This document shows, one piece after another, positions 10,334-19,029 of a DNA stretch of 64,000 nt. Position numbers and translations under genes: made by a program. Where the stretch lies: assembly GCF_029051685.1 (NCBI RefSeq), contig NZ_JAACFT010000011.1, positions 124,001-188,000 on the forward strand, written 5' to 3'. This DNA comes from Bradyrhizobium sp. CSA207. GTDB taxonomy: Bacteria > Pseudomonadota > Alphaproteobacteria > Rhizobiales > Xanthobacteraceae. The notes below the pieces were generated by a model, which worked only from the letters and a program-made list of their open reading frames with translations, was not told the origin of the DNA and did no database searches. Position 1 is the stretch's first letter; each line of letters opens with the position of its first letter.

Positions 10334-12313
10334 ATGGATCTTTTAGCTCAAGCCCAGATCAAGGGCGTTCAGTCCGAATTCGTCGATGCCCTCGGAAAGC
10401 TGCGGGTCACCGATCCCGTCGCCCTCAAATCCATCCTCGACGCCCTGCCGGAGAAGCGGGTTTATCGCTTCGTCAGCGGGCCGGTCGTGATTCGCGCCTT
10501 GGGCAATCCGCGCACCGAGTTGGCGGCAACCGGGGCGCCGCCGCTCAAATGGAAAATCACCGGCAACGCCCAGATCGCCGGCAATGACAATGCGATCGCG
10601 CAAGGCGAGACGCGCGAGCCCGTGATCGCCTGGCCCGCCGGCCTGCCGCTCGGTTACCACCGGTTGACGCTCACCGATGCCGGGGGCGTGACGGAAGAGG
10701 TGCCGATGATCGTGGCGCCCGAGCGCGCCTTTGGCGGCGATTTCGATCGCGGCTGGCTGCTCGCCGTGCAACTTTACAGCGTCCGCTCCGATCGCAATTG
10801 GGGTATCGGCGATTTCACCGACTTGGCTGGCCTCGTCCGGCTCGCCAGGCAACTCGGCGCCGACGGCGTCGGGCTGAACCCGCTGCACGTGCTGTTCGAC
10901 GACCAGCCCGGCGATTGCAGCCCGTATTCGCCGAACAGCCGGCTGTTTCTCAATCCGCTCTATATCGACGTCGAGGCGATCCCGGAATTTTCCGCCGATC
11001 TCGTCCCTGACGCCGCCGCGGTCGCTGCGCGGCTGCGTGAAGGCGATCGCGTCCCTTATGCCGACATGGCCGCGTTGAAATGGCTGGGCCTGCGCGCCGC
11101 CTTTGACAGCTTCGTGACAACGGCAAGCGGGGCACGCCGCCAGGCGTTTGATGCATTCCGCGCCGCCCGCGCGCCGCTGTTGTCCCGTTTCGCCTGCTTC
11201 GAGGTGCTGCGGCATCGTTTCACCGGGCCGTGGTGGGAATGGCCGCCGGAATGGCGGCAGCCGGACGAGACAAAATGCGCCGAGCTGCGCAATGGCGCGA
11301 GCAAGCGCGAGGTCGAGTTCGTCGAATTCGTGCAATGGACCGCGGACAGCCAATTGCGTGCCGCCAAGGAGCTTGCGAGCCAGCTCGGCATGCGGGTCGG
11401 GCTCTATCTCGACGTCGCCGTCGGCGTGCAATCCAACGGCTTCGATGCCTGGAACGAGCAGGTGGCGATTTCCCGCCACCTCGCCGTTGGCGCGCCGCCC
11501 GACGTGCTCAACACCGTCGGTCAGGATTGGGGCCTGGCCGGCTTCAACGCCGGCGGTCTGGAAGCCAAGTCCTTCGTGCCGTTTGCCGATATGCTGGCCG
11601 CCTCGATGCGCCATGCCGGTGCCATCCGGCTCGATCACGTGCTGGGGCTGAAGCGGCTCTATCTGGTGCCGCGCGGCTTCAAGCCCGACAATGGCGCCTA
11701 TGTGCAGATGCCATTCGAGGCGCTGCTTGGAGCGGTGGCGCGCGAGAGCGCAGCCCACAAATGCATCGTGATCGGCGAGGACCTCGGCACCGTGCCGGAG
11801 GGTTTTCGCGAGACCATGCAGGATTTCGGCATCTGGTCCTACCTCGTCATGATGTTCGAGCGCGACGATGCCGGCCGCTTCCGCTCTATCGACCATTACC
11901 GGCCCAATGCGCTGGTGACCTTGAACACGCATGACCTGTCGACCTATGCCGGCTGGCGCTCGTTCAGCGATCTTGAGATGAAGCGCTCGCTTGGGCTCGA
12001 TCCCGGCGAGAACGATCAGGCGCGCTGGGATGCGCTCGGCATGCTCGACGAGATTCTGCGCCAGAACGGCATTGGTGCCAACGACCTCTATTCGGTACTC
12101 GCTTTCCTGTCGCGCACGCCGTCGCGGCTATTGGCGGTGTCGCTGGAGGATCTGCTCGGCGTGATCGACCAGCCGAACATTCCCGGGACGATCGACGAGC
12201 ATCCGAACTGGCGCCAGCGTCTGCCGGTCGCGCTCGACAAGATCGCCTCCAAGGTCGATCTCGCGGCCTTGAAGGCCGCGACACGGGAACGTTCCTTGAC
12301 CGGCGGGAGTTGA
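10334..12313 (+). CDS. malQ: 4-alpha-glucanotransferase (amylomaltase) MalQ
   Basis: MalQ transfers maltodextrin chains between acceptors and releases glucose, recycling the short glucans left by GlgX and glucosidases. The 659-residue GH77 protein has a longer N-terminal beta domain than plant-type enzymes. The catalytic part shows QLYSVRSDRNWGIGDF (about 146-161), AIRLDH with nucleophile Asp434, IVIGEDLGTVP with Glu482, and NTHDL with Asp534. It is divergent from the glgE-like operon, followed 30 bases later by a GH15 gene, and preceded by an EcfG-like promoter. Confidence 0.95.
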   Translation: MDLLAQAQIKGVQSEFVDALGKLRVTDPVALKSILDALPEKRVYRFVSGPVVIRALGNPRTELAATGAPPLKWKITGNAQIAGNDNAIAQGETREPVIAWPAGLPLGYHRLTLTDAGGVTEEVPMIVAPERAFGGDFDRGWLLAVQLYSVRSDRNWGIGDFTDLAGLVRLARQLGADGVGLNPLHVLFDDQPGDCSPYSPNSRLFLNPLYIDVEAIPEFSADLVPDAAAVAARLREGDRVPYADMAALKWLGLRAAFDSFVTTASGARRQAFDAFRAARAPLLSRFACFEVLRHRFTGPWWEWPPEWRQPDETKCAELRNGASKREVEFVEFVQWTADSQLRAAKELASQLGMRVGLYLDVAVGVQSNGFDAWNEQVAISRHLAVGAPPDVLNTVGQDWGLAGFNAGGLEAKSFVPFADMLAASMRHAGAIRLDHVLGLKRLYLVPRGFKPDNGAYVQMPFEALLGAVARESAAHKCIVIGEDLGTVPEGFRETMQDFGIWSYLVMMFERDDAGRFRSIDHYRPNALVTLNTHDLSTYAGWRSFSDLEMKRSLGLDPGENDQARWDALGMLDEILRQNGIGANDLYSVLAFLSRTPSRLLAVSLEDLLGVIDQPNIPGTIDEHPNWRQRLPVALDKIASKVDLAALKAATRERSLTGGS

Positions 12314-12343
12314 AGCGCCGGGCATTTTCAGGCTCGCAATACC

Positions 12344-14146
12344 GTGTCTCAGAAGATCGAGGATTACGCGCTGATCGGCGACTGCGAGACCGCGGCGCTG
12401 GTCGGGCGCAACGGCTCGATCGACTGGCTCTGCTGGCCGGCCTTCGATTCCGATGCCTGCTTCGCCGCAATCCTCGGCACGCGCAAGAATGGCCGCTGGC
12501 TGATCGCGCCCACCGCGGACGTCATCGGTACGTCGCGCCGCTATCTCGGCAACACGCTCATCCTCGAGACGCGTTTTGAGACGAAGGACGGCACCGTCGC
12601 GCTGATCGATTTCATGCCGCCGCGCGGCAAGGCGTCCGACATCGTGCGGCTGGTCCGCGGCGTGAGCGGTTCGGTGAAGCTGCGCATGGAACTCGTGATC
12701 CGATTCGGCTTCGGCATCAGCATTCCCTGGGTGCGCCGCTCCGAGGACGGATCGCTGCTGGCGATCGCCGGTCAGGATATGACGGTGCTGCACACGCCGG
12801 CCCAAACCCACGGCGAGGATCTGACCACGGTTGCCAAATTCGAGGTGAAGGCCGGAGAGACCGTGCCGTTCGTGCTGAGCTATGGCCCCTCGCATCTGCC
12901 TCCGCCCGAGCCGATCGACCCGGAGATCGCGCTTCAGGAGACCGAAAGATTTTGGAAGGACTGGTGCAGCCGCTCCACGCATGACGGGGCGTACCGCGAT
13001 CTTGTCATGCGCTCGCTGATCACGTTGAAGGCGCTGACCTTCGCCCCAACCGGCGGCATCGTTGCCGCACCGACGACGTCATTGCCGGAAAAGCTCGGCG
13101 GGATGCGGAACTGGGATTACCGCTTTTGCTGGCTGCGCGACGCCACCTTCACGCTGCTGGCACTGATGAACTCGGGCTATACCGAGGAAGCCTCGGCCTG
13201 GCACAATTGGCTGCTGCGCGCAGCAGCCGGCTCGCCGTCGAACATGCAGATCATGTACGGCATCTGGGGCCAGCGGCGGCTGCTGGAATGGGAGGCGGGC
13301 TGGCTCGACGGCTATGAGGGCGCACGGCCGGTGCGCGTCGGCAATGCCGCCCATGCTCAGCTCCAGCTCGACGTCTACGGCGAACTGATCGATGCGTTCC
13401 ACCAGTCGCGAATGGCCAAGCTCAAGCTCGACGATGAAACCTGGGCGCTGGAATGCGCCGTGCTCAATCATCTCGCCGAGGTCTGGGACGAGCCCGATCA
13501 CGGCATCTGGGAGCGGCGCGGCCAGCCGAAGCACTACGTCTTCTCCAAGGTGATGACCTGGGTGGCCTTCGACCGCGGCATCAAGAGCGCCGAGACCTTC
13601 GGCTTCAAGGCGCCGCTGCTGCACTGGCATACCCTGCGTGATTCCATCCATCGCGATGTCTGCAACAGAGGTTTTGACGCAAGTCAGAATGCGTTCGTCG
13701 AGTCCTATGGCTCGAAATTGCTCGACGCTAGCGTCCTGCTGCTCCCGGCGGTCGGCTTCTTGCCGGCGTCTGATCCGCGCATCCGCAGCACCGTTGCAGC
13801 CGCCGAAAAATACCTGATGCACGACGGTTTCGTGCTGCGGCATGATCCGCGCGAAGTGTCCGAAGAGAATCAGCCGATCGAGGGCGCGTTTCTGGCTTGT
13901 AGCCTGTGGCTGGCCGATGCCTATGTGCTGTCAGGCGATCTCGACAAGGCGCAGGCGCTGTTCGACCGCGTGGCCGGGCTAGCGAACGATGTCGGGCTAT
14001 TGGCCGAGGAGTACGACTCCGTCGCGCGCCGCCAGACCGGAAATTTCCCCCAGGCGCTGACGCATATCGCGCTGATCAACACCGCGCATAACCTGTCGGC
14101 GGCAAGGCAGGAGAGCGAGAAGCCGGCCGTGCAGCGGTCGCAATAG
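12344..14146 (+). CDS. Glycoside hydrolase family 15 (glucoamylase/trehalase-like)
   Basis: The 600-residue cytoplasmic protein has an N-terminal beta domain (GDCETAALVGRNGSIDWLC, typical of bacterial GH15) and an (alpha/alpha)6 barrel. The barrel contains GGMRNWDYRFCWLRDATF, around the first catalytic acid region, and GNFPQALTH near the C-terminus. Members of this group hydrolyse terminal alpha-glucose from glucans or split trehalose, and sequence alone does not separate these activities. The start is a GTG 30 bases after malQ with only a weak CAGG upstream. The position beside malQ and the trehalose operon fits either substrate. There is no signal peptide. Confidence 0.88.
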   Translation: MSQKIEDYALIGDCETAALVGRNGSIDWLCWPAFDSDACFAAILGTRKNGRWLIAPTADVIGTSRRYLGNTLILETRFETKDGTVALIDFMPPRGKASDIVRLVRGVSGSVKLRMELVIRFGFGISIPWVRRSEDGSLLAIAGQDMTVLHTPAQTHGEDLTTVAKFEVKAGETVPFVLSYGPSHLPPPEPIDPEIALQETERFWKDWCSRSTHDGAYRDLVMRSLITLKALTFAPTGGIVAAPTTSLPEKLGGMRNWDYRFCWLRDATFTLLALMNSGYTEEASAWHNWLLRAAAGSPSNMQIMYGIWGQRRLLEWEAGWLDGYEGARPVRVGNAAHAQLQLDVYGELIDAFHQSRMAKLKLDDETWALECAVLNHLAEVWDEPDHGIWERRGQPKHYVFSKVMTWVAFDRGIKSAETFGFKAPLLHWHTLRDSIHRDVCNRGFDASQNAFVESYGSKLLDASVLLLPAVGFLPASDPRIRSTVAAAEKYLMHDGFVLRHDPREVSEENQPIEGAFLACSLWLADAYVLSGDLDKAQALFDRVAGLANDVGLLAEEYDSVARRQTGNFPQALTHIALINTAHNLSAARQESEKPAVQRSQ

Positions 14147-14170
14147 CTCGCGATATCGAAGTGGTGCAAC

Positions 14171-14335
14171 TGGCCTTTACCTCTCCCGTAGGGAGAGGTC
14201 GGATCGCATCGTAGATGCGATCCGGGTGAGGGCTTACGGTCTCACTGAATGCTGCGGCCCCTCACCCGGATTGCTCTGGACGATGCTTTGCATCGCCAGG
14301 CGCAATCCGACCTCTCCCCGTCGGGGAGAGGTGAA
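14171..14335. repeat. Intergenic palindromic repeat (CCTCTCCC family)
   Basis: Two imperfect hairpins, one near 14180-14197 and one at 14310-14331 (CCTCTCCCCGTCGGGGAGAGG), flank an internal dyad in which GGTGAGGG faces CCCTCACC and GGATTGC/GCAATCC arms also pair. The unit sits between the convergent ends of the GH15 gene and the HAD gene and may act as a bidirectional terminator. A related copy is at 55195-55326. Confidence 0.75.
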
Positions 14336-14355
14336 CCACGAGCAGCCATCGAGCC

Positions 14356-15168
14356 TCAGCCGATCCCGTTCCGCTTCAAAATCATCTCGATCGCCTCGGC
14401 AAAGCCATCCTGCTCGTTGGTGGCGGTGACGTGGGTCGCCTGCTCCTTGACGTTGTCGGCGGCATTGCCCATGGCGATCGAGACGCCGCTGACGCGAAAC
14501 ATTGCGAGGTCATTCTGCATGTCGCCGATGGTGGCGACCGCCTCGGTCGCAATTCCGAGCCGCTTTGCCATCGCCTCGACGAAAGTGCCCTTGTTGAAGG
14601 AGGGCGGGGTGATGTCGAGATAATAGGTCTGCGAGCGCACCGCGGTCGCCTGGCTGCCGAGCGCCTCCTGCATCACCTTCTCGCAACGCTCCAGCCCGGC
14701 TGCATCGGCGCTGGCGCCGACGATCTTGCAGGCGCTTGCGAGGAACGGCGAAAAATCGGCTATGACGGTCGGGTCGGACCGGATCGTGTGCTGCTCGTGG
14801 GCCACGTAGCTGCCGCGGGGATTGTCGATCAGCCATTTGTCGTAGGTGAAGAGCCAGATGTCGGCGCCGAATTCCCGGAGGATCTGCAAGGACCGTTCTG
14901 CCGCGCTCGCAGGGATGAGGTGCTGCTCGACCGGCTTCATCTCGGGCTCGACGATCGAGGAGCCGTTGAACGGGCCGACCGGCAGCCAGATCGCGAGCGG
15001 CTCGATCAGGAAGCGCATCCCGATCGCGGGGCGGCTCGACGTGATGGTGAAGCCGATGCCGGCCTTGTGCAGCCGCTGCACCGCCGCTTTGGCGCGGTCG
15101 GTCAGCGTCTTGTCCTTGGTCAGCAGCGTGCCATCGACGTCGGAAACCACGAGTGAGATTTGCGTCAT
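14356..15168 (-). CDS. HAD-superfamily phosphatase, Cof type
   Basis: The 270-residue Cof/YbiV-like HAD hydrolase has motif I SDVDGTLL (nucleophile Asp10, acid Asp12), motif II TSSRP (about 43-47) and motif IV IGDMQNDLAM near the C-terminus, with a C2-type cap between. Family members dephosphorylate sugar phosphates or related metabolites. It is the last gene of the pentose-phosphate operon and overlaps gntK by ATGA, so a sugar-phosphate substrate is plausible, but the substrate cannot be read from the sequence. Confidence 0.85.
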   Translation of the reverse strand: MTQISLVVSDVDGTLLTKDKTLTDRAKAAVQRLHKAGIGFTITSSRPAIGMRFLIEPLAIWLPVGPFNGSSIVEPEMKPVEQHLIPASAAERSLQILREFGADIWLFTYDKWLIDNPRGSYVAHEQHTIRSDPTVIADFSPFLASACKIVGASADAAGLERCEKVMQEALGSQATAVRSQTYYLDITPPSFNKGTFVEAMAKRLGIATEAVATIGDMQNDLAMFRVSGVSIAMGNAADNVKEQATHVTATNEQDGFAEAIEMILKRNGIG

Positions 15169-15737
15169 GGCAGAACCTTGGGCTTCATGGCCTTGGATGT
15201 CACGGCCGTGGGCTTGTCGCCGCCCAATTTCAACTGTCGCACGACGCCGTCCACGATCGCCTCGACGGTCTCGTCGATCGAGACGCTGATCACGTGCTCG
15301 CCCGCTCCCGGCGGCTCCAGCGTATTGAACTGGCTGGTCAAGAGCTCGGGCGGCATGAAATGGCCCTTGCGGCGCGCGAGCCGATCGGCGATCAGCTCCT
15401 TGCTGCCCTTCAGGAAGACGAAGCGGACGTCGCTCCGTCCACGCAAGAGCACGTCACGATAGCTGTGCTTCAGAGCCGAGCAGGCAATGATGACGTGCTC
15501 GCCGCGTCCGCAGACCCGTGCGATCTCGTCGGCGATGGCGTTGAGCCAGGGCCAGCGATCCTCGTCGGTGAGCGGGTGGCCGGCCCTCATCTTCTGGACG
15601 TTACTGGCGGGGTGAAAGCCGTCGCCGTCCTCGAACCGCCAGCCGAGCCGCTCGCCTAGCGCTTTGGCGATCGTGCTCTTGCCCGAACCCGACACGCCCA
15701 TCACGATCAATGCACAAGGTGCTTCAACGCCCGCCAC
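15165..15737 (-). CDS. gntK: Gluconokinase GntK
   Basis: This kinase phosphorylates gluconate to 6-phosphogluconate, feeding the neighbouring gnd. The P-loop is MGVSGSGKST near residue 13, followed by the GntK-type sequence FEDGDGFHP and ACSALKHSYRD. I place the start at the GTG at 15737 (190 aa), because GGAGGG lies 5 bases upstream inside the end of pgl and the length then matches the family. The frame is open to 15824, but that would overlap pgl by 100 bases. It overlaps pgl by 14 bases and the HAD gene by 4. It could also use gluconate made by a PQQ-dependent glucose dehydrogenase, since the pqq genes are in this window. Confidence 0.92.
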   Translation of the reverse strand: MAGVEAPCALIVMGVSGSGKSTIAKALGERLGWRFEDGDGFHPASNVQKMRAGHPLTDEDRWPWLNAIADEIARVCGRGEHVIIACSALKHSYRDVLLRGRSDVRFVFLKGSKELIADRLARRKGHFMPPELLTSQFNTLEPPGAGEHVISVSIDETVEAIVDGVVRQLKLGGDKPTAVTSKAMKPKVLP

Positions 15738-16473
15738 GAATTCCCTCCGGAAGCGCGGCCTGGTCGACCAGCCAGACGGTTTCACCATTCGAGCGCGCGC
15801 GCAACGCCGGCAGGTTCTCGCCATTGAATAGGCGCGTCAAGATCGGCTGCTTGTCGTGCCCGGCAATCTCGAACAGCATTTCGCGGCAGGACGCCAGCGC
15901 GGGCAGGGTGAGCGAGACTCGCGGCACGAAGGGCGCGACGTTGGCCTTGGGCACGCCGACGACCCAGCGCTGCGTCTCTTCGAGGGCAGGATAGCCGGGA
16001 AACAGCGAAGCGGTGTGGCCGTCCGGGCCCGCGCCCATCAGGACGAGATCGAACAGGGGCCGCGACGGATCCAGCCGCTCCGCACCGTAGAAGGACTGCA
16101 GCTCGCGCGCGTAGGCCTCGGCGGCGTGGTCGGGATTTTCCGCGGTCGTCGGGATCGGGTGGATATGGCCGGACGGCGCGCTGCGATCGAGGAAGGTTGC
16201 GCGCGCGACAGCCATGTTGTTGAGAGGATCGCTTTCGGGCACGAACCGCTCGTCTCCGATGAACCAGTGCACGCGGTCCCAGGGAATCTTATCGCGCCAG
16301 GCATCGCCGCCGAGCAATTGATAGAGCCTCTTTGGGCTGGAGCCGCCGGTGAGGCAGATCGCGATACGCCCGGGATTGGCCGCGATCCGCGCCATCACCC
16401 GTTCGGCCGCTGCGCGGGCGAGCGCCTCGGCGTCGGCCTCGACGATCAGCTTCGGCAGGCCGGCCGCGGCCAT
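15724..16473 (-). CDS. pgl: 6-phosphogluconolactonase Pgl
   Basis: Pgl hydrolyses 6-phosphogluconolactone from Zwf. The DevB-type protein (249 aa) shows LTGGSSPKRLY, HWFIGDERFVP and LMGAGPDGHTASLFPG, the three conserved blocks of the family. The ATG at 16473 shares one base with the zwf stop (TGATG). A GTG three bases upstream is an equally possible start. It lies between zwf and gntK in one transcription unit. Confidence 0.94.
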   Translation of the reverse strand: MAAAGLPKLIVEADAEALARAAAERVMARIAANPGRIAICLTGGSSPKRLYQLLGGDAWRDKIPWDRVHWFIGDERFVPESDPLNNMAVARATFLDRSAPSGHIHPIPTTAENPDHAAEAYARELQSFYGAERLDPSRPLFDLVLMGAGPDGHTASLFPGYPALEETQRWVVGVPKANVAPFVPRVSLTLPALASCREMLFEIAGHDKQPILTRLFNGENLPALRARSNGETVWLVDQAALPEGIRGGR

Positions 16474-17984
16474 CACGAAAACTTCCGCCAGCTTCGCCCG
16501 TCACGCCGGAGCAATTCATCGGCACAAGCCGGGCCGTCGCTGCCGGCGGGATAGGTCTCGATGCCGTTGACGCCCGCCTTCTTCCAGGCGTCCAGGAACG
16601 GCTGCACTGCCTGCCACCCGGCCTCGACGCCGTCGGCGCGCTGGAACAGGATGTTGTCGCCGATCATGCAGTCATAGATCAGCGTCTCGTAGCCGGTGCT
16701 GGGATCGGCCCGGAAATAGTCGCCGTAGCGGAACTTCATTTCGACGCCGTCGATCATGACACTCGGTCCCGGAATCTTGGCATTGAACTGAAGCTCGATA
16801 GTCTCGGTCGGCGCGATGCCGATGGTGAGGAAGTTTTGCGATAGACGGTCGACCGCCGTGCCCGAAAACATCGACAGCGGTGCCTGCTTGAACTTGATCG
16901 CGACTTCCGTGCGTTTGTGGCCCAGTGCCTTGCCGGTGCGCAAATAGAAGGGCACGCCGGCCCAGCGCCAATTGTCGATCATCAGCTTCAGCGCGACATA
17001 GGTCTCGGTGGAGCTGCCGGGTTTGACGTCCGCCGTGTTGCGATAGTCCGGAATCTCGTCGTCGCCGATGCGGCCGGCGAGATATTGCGCGCGGACCGAG
17101 CTCTTCAGCGCTTCCTCTTCGCTCGGCCGTTGGATCGAGGTTAGAACCTCGGCCTTCTCGGAACGCACGGAATGGGCGTCGAAACGCGCCGGCGGCTCCA
17201 TCGCCACCAGCGACATCAGTTGGAATAGGTGGTTCGGCACCATGTCGCGCAGCGCGCCGGTGGCGTCGTAGAAGCCGCCGCGATGGCCGACGCCGAGCTT
17301 CTCCTCCACCGTGATCTGGATGTGGTCGATATGGTTGCGATTCCAGATCGGCTCGAACATGCCATTGGCAAAGCGCAGCACCAAAATGTTCTGCACCGTC
17401 TCCTTGCCGAGATAGTGATCGATCCGGTAGATCTGGTGCTCATCCATGATCTTCAGCAGTTCGGCGTTCAAGGCGCGTGCCGAAGCGAGATCGGTCCCGA
17501 ACGGCTTCTCGATCACCAGCCGCCGCCAGGCACCGTTCTCCTTCGTCATACCGGTGCGGCCGAGCTCGCGCGCGGTTGGGGCGAACGCGGCCGGCGGCGT
17601 CGCCAGATAGAACAGTCGGTTGCCGCCGGTGCCTTCCGCGCATTCCAGCGAATCCAGATGCTCGCGCAGGCGGTCGAACGACGGCGGGTCCTTCGGATCG
17701 GCCTCGACGAATGTCACACATTGCAGCAGCTTCTGGGCGACGACGTCGTCAACCGGGCGCGTCGCAAACTCGCGCAGACCCTTCATCAGGCTATCGCGCA
17801 GCTCGTCATCCGACTGGCCCTTGCGGGCCACGCCGACGACGCAGAACTTTTCCGGTAGCAGGTGCTCGGCGGCGAGATTGTAGAGTGACGGCATCACGAG
17901 GCGGTGGGTGAGATCACCGGTGACACCAAAGATGACGAAGGCGCAATTTTCCGGCTTGCGCTTTGCTTGCGGGTCTTTTGTCAC
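16473..17984 (-). CDS. zwf: Glucose-6-phosphate dehydrogenase Zwf
   Basis: Zwf oxidises glucose-6-phosphate to 6-phosphogluconolactone with NADP+ or NAD+. At 503 aa it has full length. It shows the dinucleotide-binding IFGVTGDLTHR (about 18-28), EKPFGTDL, the active-site signature RIDHYLGKETVQ with the catalytic His-Asp region, and the C-terminal G6PD domain. It follows gnd by 33 bases and is coupled to pgl. Confidence 0.97.
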   Translation of the reverse strand: MTKDPQAKRKPENCAFVIFGVTGDLTHRLVMPSLYNLAAEHLLPEKFCVVGVARKGQSDDELRDSLMKGLREFATRPVDDVVAQKLLQCVTFVEADPKDPPSFDRLREHLDSLECAEGTGGNRLFYLATPPAAFAPTARELGRTGMTKENGAWRRLVIEKPFGTDLASARALNAELLKIMDEHQIYRIDHYLGKETVQNILVLRFANGMFEPIWNRNHIDHIQITVEEKLGVGHRGGFYDATGALRDMVPNHLFQLMSLVAMEPPARFDAHSVRSEKAEVLTSIQRPSEEEALKSSVRAQYLAGRIGDDEIPDYRNTADVKPGSSTETYVALKLMIDNWRWAGVPFYLRTGKALGHKRTEVAIKFKQAPLSMFSGTAVDRLSQNFLTIGIAPTETIELQFNAKIPGPSVMIDGVEMKFRYGDYFRADPSTGYETLIYDCMIGDNILFQRADGVEAGWQAVQPFLDAWKKAGVNGIETYPAGSDGPACADELLRRDGRSWRKFS

Positions 17985-18017
17985 GAATGATCGGCCTTCG
18001 CTTGCTACTTGCTCTTC

Positions 18018-19016
18018 TTACTTGGACTTCGAAGCGTCCGGCTGCTTCGGCTCCTTGTGGCCGCCAAAACCCGCGCGCATCGCGGAAAGAATCTTTTCAG
18101 CGAAGGTGTGTTCCTGGCGGGAACGGAAACGTGCGTAGAGGGCCGCGGTCAGGACTTCGGCCGGCACAGCCTCGTCGATTGCCGCATTCACGGTCCAGCG
18201 TCCTTCGCCGGAATCCTCGACGAAACCGGAATATTCCGACAGCGCCGGGCTGTCCGCGAGTGCCGTCGAGGTCAGATCGAGCAGCCAGGACGGGATCACG
18301 CTGCCGCGCCGCCATACCTCGGCGATATCGGCAAGATCGAAATCGTAGCGATGATCCGCCGGCAAGGCTTCGATGCTGGCGTTCTTGAGAATATCAAAAC
18401 CTTCGGCATAGGCCTGCATCAGGCCGTATTCGATGCCGTTGTGGATCATCTTGACGAAGTGACCGGCGCCCACGGGACCTGCATGGATGTAGCCCTGCTC
18501 GATGCGGGGATCGCGGCCTTCCCGCCCAGGCGTGCGCGCAATGTCGCCGGCGCCGGGCGCGAGCGCGGCGAAAATCGGATCGAGCCGGTCGACCACGACC
18601 TTCTCGCCGCCGATCATCATGCAATAGCCGCGGTCCAGTCCCCAGACGCCGCCGGAGGTCCCGACGTCGACATAATGGATGCCGCGTTCCCTGAGCGCCT
18701 TGCCGCGGCGAACGTCGTCTTGCCAGAACGTGTTGCCGCCGTCGATGATGACGTCGTCGGCCTGCATCACGTTCGCAAGCGTGTCGATCGTCGCTTCGGT
18801 GATGCGGCCGGCAGGCAGCATCACCCATGCGGTACGCGGTCGTTCCAGCTTGGCGACGAATTCTTCGAGCGTCGCCGAGCCCTGCGCGCCGTCTCCGGCA
18901 AGGCCGGCGACGGCCTTGGCGTCCTTGTCATAGACCACGGTCGAATGGCCGTGACGCATCAGCCGGCGCACGATGTTGCCGCCCATCCGGCCGAGGCCGA
19001 TCATGCCGAGTTGCAT
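18018..19016 (-). CDS. gnd: 6-phosphogluconate dehydrogenase, short GntZ/YqeC type
   Basis: This enzyme oxidatively decarboxylates 6-phosphogluconate to ribulose-5-phosphate. The protein is 332 aa, much shorter than the ~470 aa classical Gnd, which marks it as the decarboxylating GntZ/YqeC type, usually NAD+-preferring. Visible are [13 protein letters not shown] (Rossmann fold, 7-19), [29 protein letters not shown] and the catalytic [10 protein letters not shown]. It lies 13 bases after tal-pgi and before zwf. NAD+ preference is family knowledge, not read here. Confidence 0.95.
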   Translation of the reverse strand: MQLGMIGLGRMGGNIVRRLMRHGHSTVVYDKDAKAVAGLAGDGAQGSATLEEFVAKLERPRTAWVMLPAGRITEATIDTLANVMQADDVIIDGGNTFWQDDVRRGKALRERGIHYVDVGTSGGVWGLDRGYCMMIGGEKVVVDRLDPIFAALAPGAGDIARTPGREGRDPRIEQGYIHAGPVGAGHFVKMIHNGIEYGLMQAYAEGFDILKNASIEALPADHRYDFDLADIAEVWRRGSVIPSWLLDLTSTALADSPALSEYSGFVEDSGEGRWTVNAAIDEAVPAEVLTAALYARFRSRQEHTFAEKILSAMRAGFGGHKEPKQPDASKSK

Positions 19017-19029
19017 TTGAATTATTCCC

